Assembly (NCBI GenBank): GCA_017558165.1
Contig: JAFYWE010000173.1
Location: 1-6,796, forward strand
Length of the DNA: 6,796 bases
Reading direction: 5' to 3'
DNA from: Bacteroidaceae bacterium
GTDB lineage: Bacteria; Bacteroidota; Bacteroidia; Bacteroidales; Bacteroidaceae
Below the pieces are notes generated by a model. It ran no database searches and was not told where the DNA came from. It worked only from the letters and a program-made list of their open reading frames with translations. How positions within the stretch are numbered: position 1 is the stretch's first letter; every line of letters begins with the position of its first letter. The position numbers were made by a program, and so were the translations under genes. Below are positions 5,581-6,796 of the stretch, piece after piece.

Positions 5581-6323
5581 AAAAATACGGAATAATAGGT
5601 TACCCTCTTGCCCAGTCGGCATCGCCGGCATTCTTCAACAGCAAGTTCAAGGACGAGGGAATAGACGCCAGCTACATCCCATTCGAGATTGAGAGCACTG
5701 ATGAACTGCCCCGTATCATTGAGCAGAACCCGGAGCTTTGCGGTTTCAACGTGACCATTCCCCACAAGGTGAACGTGATGCAGCACCTTGCAGGCATAAG
5801 CGACGAGGCAAAGGCTATCGACGCGGTGAATGTGGTTAAGGTGACACGCGACAGCGAGGGCAAGGCACAGTTGTGGGGCTACAACAGTGACGTGATAGGT
5901 TTCTCACGATCCATAAAGCCATTGCTCGGCGACACCCACAAAAGAGCGCTTGTACTTGGTACCGGCGGAGCATCAAAGGCTATCGTATACGCGCTTGAGC
6001 AACTTGGCATAAAGACACAGCTTGTCTCACGCAAGGCAAGCGACAAGGCAATTGCATATGAGGATATCACACCCGAGATTATGCAGAGCCACACTGTCAT
6101 CGTGAACTGCACACCGCTGGGCATGGTAGGTCATGGCGTAGACAAGTGCCCTGAAATCCCTTACCAGCTGTTAGGTAGCGGACACCTGCTCTACGACATC
6201 GTATACAACCCCGAAAACACACTGTTCCTGCAGAAGGGGGCGGCACAGGGCGCCGTAACCAAGAGTGGTTATGAGATGTGGTACCTGCAGGCACTGGCAT
6301 CATGGGAAATTTGGAACGGATAA
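5577..6323 (+). CDS. aroE: Shikimate dehydrogenase
   Basis: 248 residues. NADPH-dependent reduction of 3-dehydroshikimate to shikimate, towards aromatic amino acids. Visible: QSASP (13-17), the shikimate-binding SxSP with S14 and S16; NVTIPHK (58-64) with catalytic K64; DAVN (82-85); GYNSDVIGF (101-109) with catalytic D105; the NADP-binding loop GTGGASKA (128-135); SRKASDKA (151-158) at the usual NRTxxKA position, with R152 for the NADP phosphate; NCTPLGM (177-183); YDIVYNP (206-212); and a C-terminal GYEMWYLQA (231-239) with Q238 as the shikimate contact. The usual His before SxSP is Gln here. The reading frame is open from an ATG at 5553, but 5577 is preferred: the protein then begins directly with MKKYGIIGYP, the canonical first strand, and it forms an ATGA overlap with the ubiE stop. 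It is shorter than the roughly 272-residue E. coli enzyme but complete. Confidence 0.95.
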   Translation: MKKYGIIGYPLAQSASPAFFNSKFKDEGIDASYIPFEIESTDELPRIIEQNPELCGFNVTIPHKVNVMQHLAGISDEAKAIDAVNVVKVTRDSEGKAQLWGYNSDVIGFSRSIKPLLGDTHKRALVLGTGGASKAIVYALEQLGIKTQLVSRKASDKAIAYEDITPEIMQSHTVIVNCTPLGMVGHGVDKCPEIPYQLLGSGHLLYDIVYNPENTLFLQKGAAQGAVTKSGYEMWYLQALASWEIWNG

Positions 6324-6337
6324 CACTGGACACACCT

Positions 6338-6796
6338 ATGAAATACAGTAACAACAGTACAGCAAGACTGCTGACGCTCTACTCACAGATATGGCTATAC
6401 CAACTTATAGGTCTTGCCATATTCGCCATAGGAAGAGTCACCCTCCTATTGACGACAGGAGGTGAGGGAATCTTCACGGAACACATAGATTGCCTGCCGC
6501 TTTTCTTATGGAACTCCTGGAGGTTCGATATCCAGGCAATCACCTACATTACATTGTTGCCGTTACTTGCCACGTTTGTTACGGCATTCATTAAAAGCAA
6601 GACAAGTTTTGATTGGTGCAGGAAGTTTACACAATGGTACTACACGGTACTCCTGTCTATTACGGCACTGCTTGTAGTAGCCGAATTCTTTTTCTACCAG
6701 AATTTCAACACACGCTACAATGTAGTGTTCTTCGATTTCTTTGACGAAGGTCCGTTGGGTCTTTTAAGGACAATGTGGGAGGACTATCCTTTTATG
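6338..6796 (+). CDS. Multi-pass membrane protein, N-terminal fragment; probable LTA-synthase-family sulfatase
   Basis: Open from ATG 6338 to the window edge, giving 153 residues with no stop; the gene is cut by the window, not broken. Hydrophobic segments suggest three membrane helices at about 18-39, 66-86 and 99-120. Charged residues between the last two (KSKTSFDWCRK, 86-96) would be on the inside. After the third helix comes NTRYNVVFFDFFDE (124-137) and TMWEDYPFM (145-153). This order (helices, an R-[FY]-N segment, then a W-x-DYP segment) resembles the start of Bacteroidetes LTA-synthase-like alkaline phosphatase/sulfatase superfamily proteins of about 600-650 residues. The catalytic domain lies outside the window, so the family call is an inference from the N-terminus alone. 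It follows aroE by 14 bases and is likely in the same transcript. An in-frame ATG at 6302 would add 12 residues and overlap aroE; 6338 is chosen because the added residues look unstructured and non-hydrophobic. Codons are more AT-rich than upstream. Confidence 0.6.
   Translation, partial: MKYSNNSTARLLTLYSQIWLYQLIGLAIFAIGRVTLLLTTGGEGIFTEHIDCLPLFLWNSWRFDIQAITYITLLPLLATFVTAFIKSKTSFDWCRKFTQWYYTVLLSITALLVVAEFFFYQNFNTRYNVVFFDFFDEGPLGLLRTMWEDYPFM

Noticed and set aside
1..6796. CRISPR array, tRNA, rRNA, transposase, phage or defence genes
   Set aside because: No regularly spaced direct repeats, no cloverleaf or rRNA-like stretches, and every long open frame with recognisable motifs is metabolic or housekeeping.

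Overview
The window looks like a chromosomal segment of a member of the Bacteroidales (Bacteroides/Prevotella-like gut anaerobe). The reasons are: protein sequences that read like Bacteroidales orthologues (PhoH, the long 314-residue PurC, a menaquinone-type UbiE); almost no Shine-Dalgarno sequences; a TAnnTTTG-type promoter box; intergenic palindromic repeats of the kind scattered through Bacteroidetes genomes; and fermentative [FeFe]-hydrogenase genes. Genus cannot be fixed from this sequence alone.

Layout. Positions 1-184 are AT-rich and non-coding, with a small palindrome (20-32) and a GC-rich palindromic repeat (about 97-137). hydE (185-1243, minus strand) encodes the radical-SAM maturase of the [FeFe]-hydrogenase H-cluster. 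A 95-base divergent spacer separates it from a group B type [FeFe]-hydrogenase (1339-2766, plus strand). After a 51-base spacer with a hairpin comes a plus-strand run of housekeeping genes: phoH (2818-3783), purC (3792-4736), a 109-base spacer filled by an inverted pair of dispersed repeat units, ubiE/menG (4846-5580), aroE (5577-6323, ATGA overlap with ubiE), and the start of a multi-pass membrane protein (6338 to beyond the end), probably an LTA-synthase/sulfatase-superfamily protein.

How the genes work together. hydE and the hydrogenase form a functional pair: HydE helps build the 2Fe subcluster that the hydrogenase needs. HydF and HydG are also normally needed and are not here, so they must lie elsewhere. 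The phoH-purC-ubiE-aroE genes serve unrelated core jobs (RNA-linked ATPase, purine synthesis, menaquinone methylation, shikimate pathway). Their spacing suggests shared transcription rather than a shared pathway.

I see no CRISPR array, tRNA, rRNA, transposase, phage gene, toxin-antitoxin pair or defence system. The points most worth following up are the group B hydrogenase with an unusual cysteine-rich third H-cluster motif, its stand-alone divergent maturase, and the two intergenic palindromic repeats. None of these amounts to a clearly new system.
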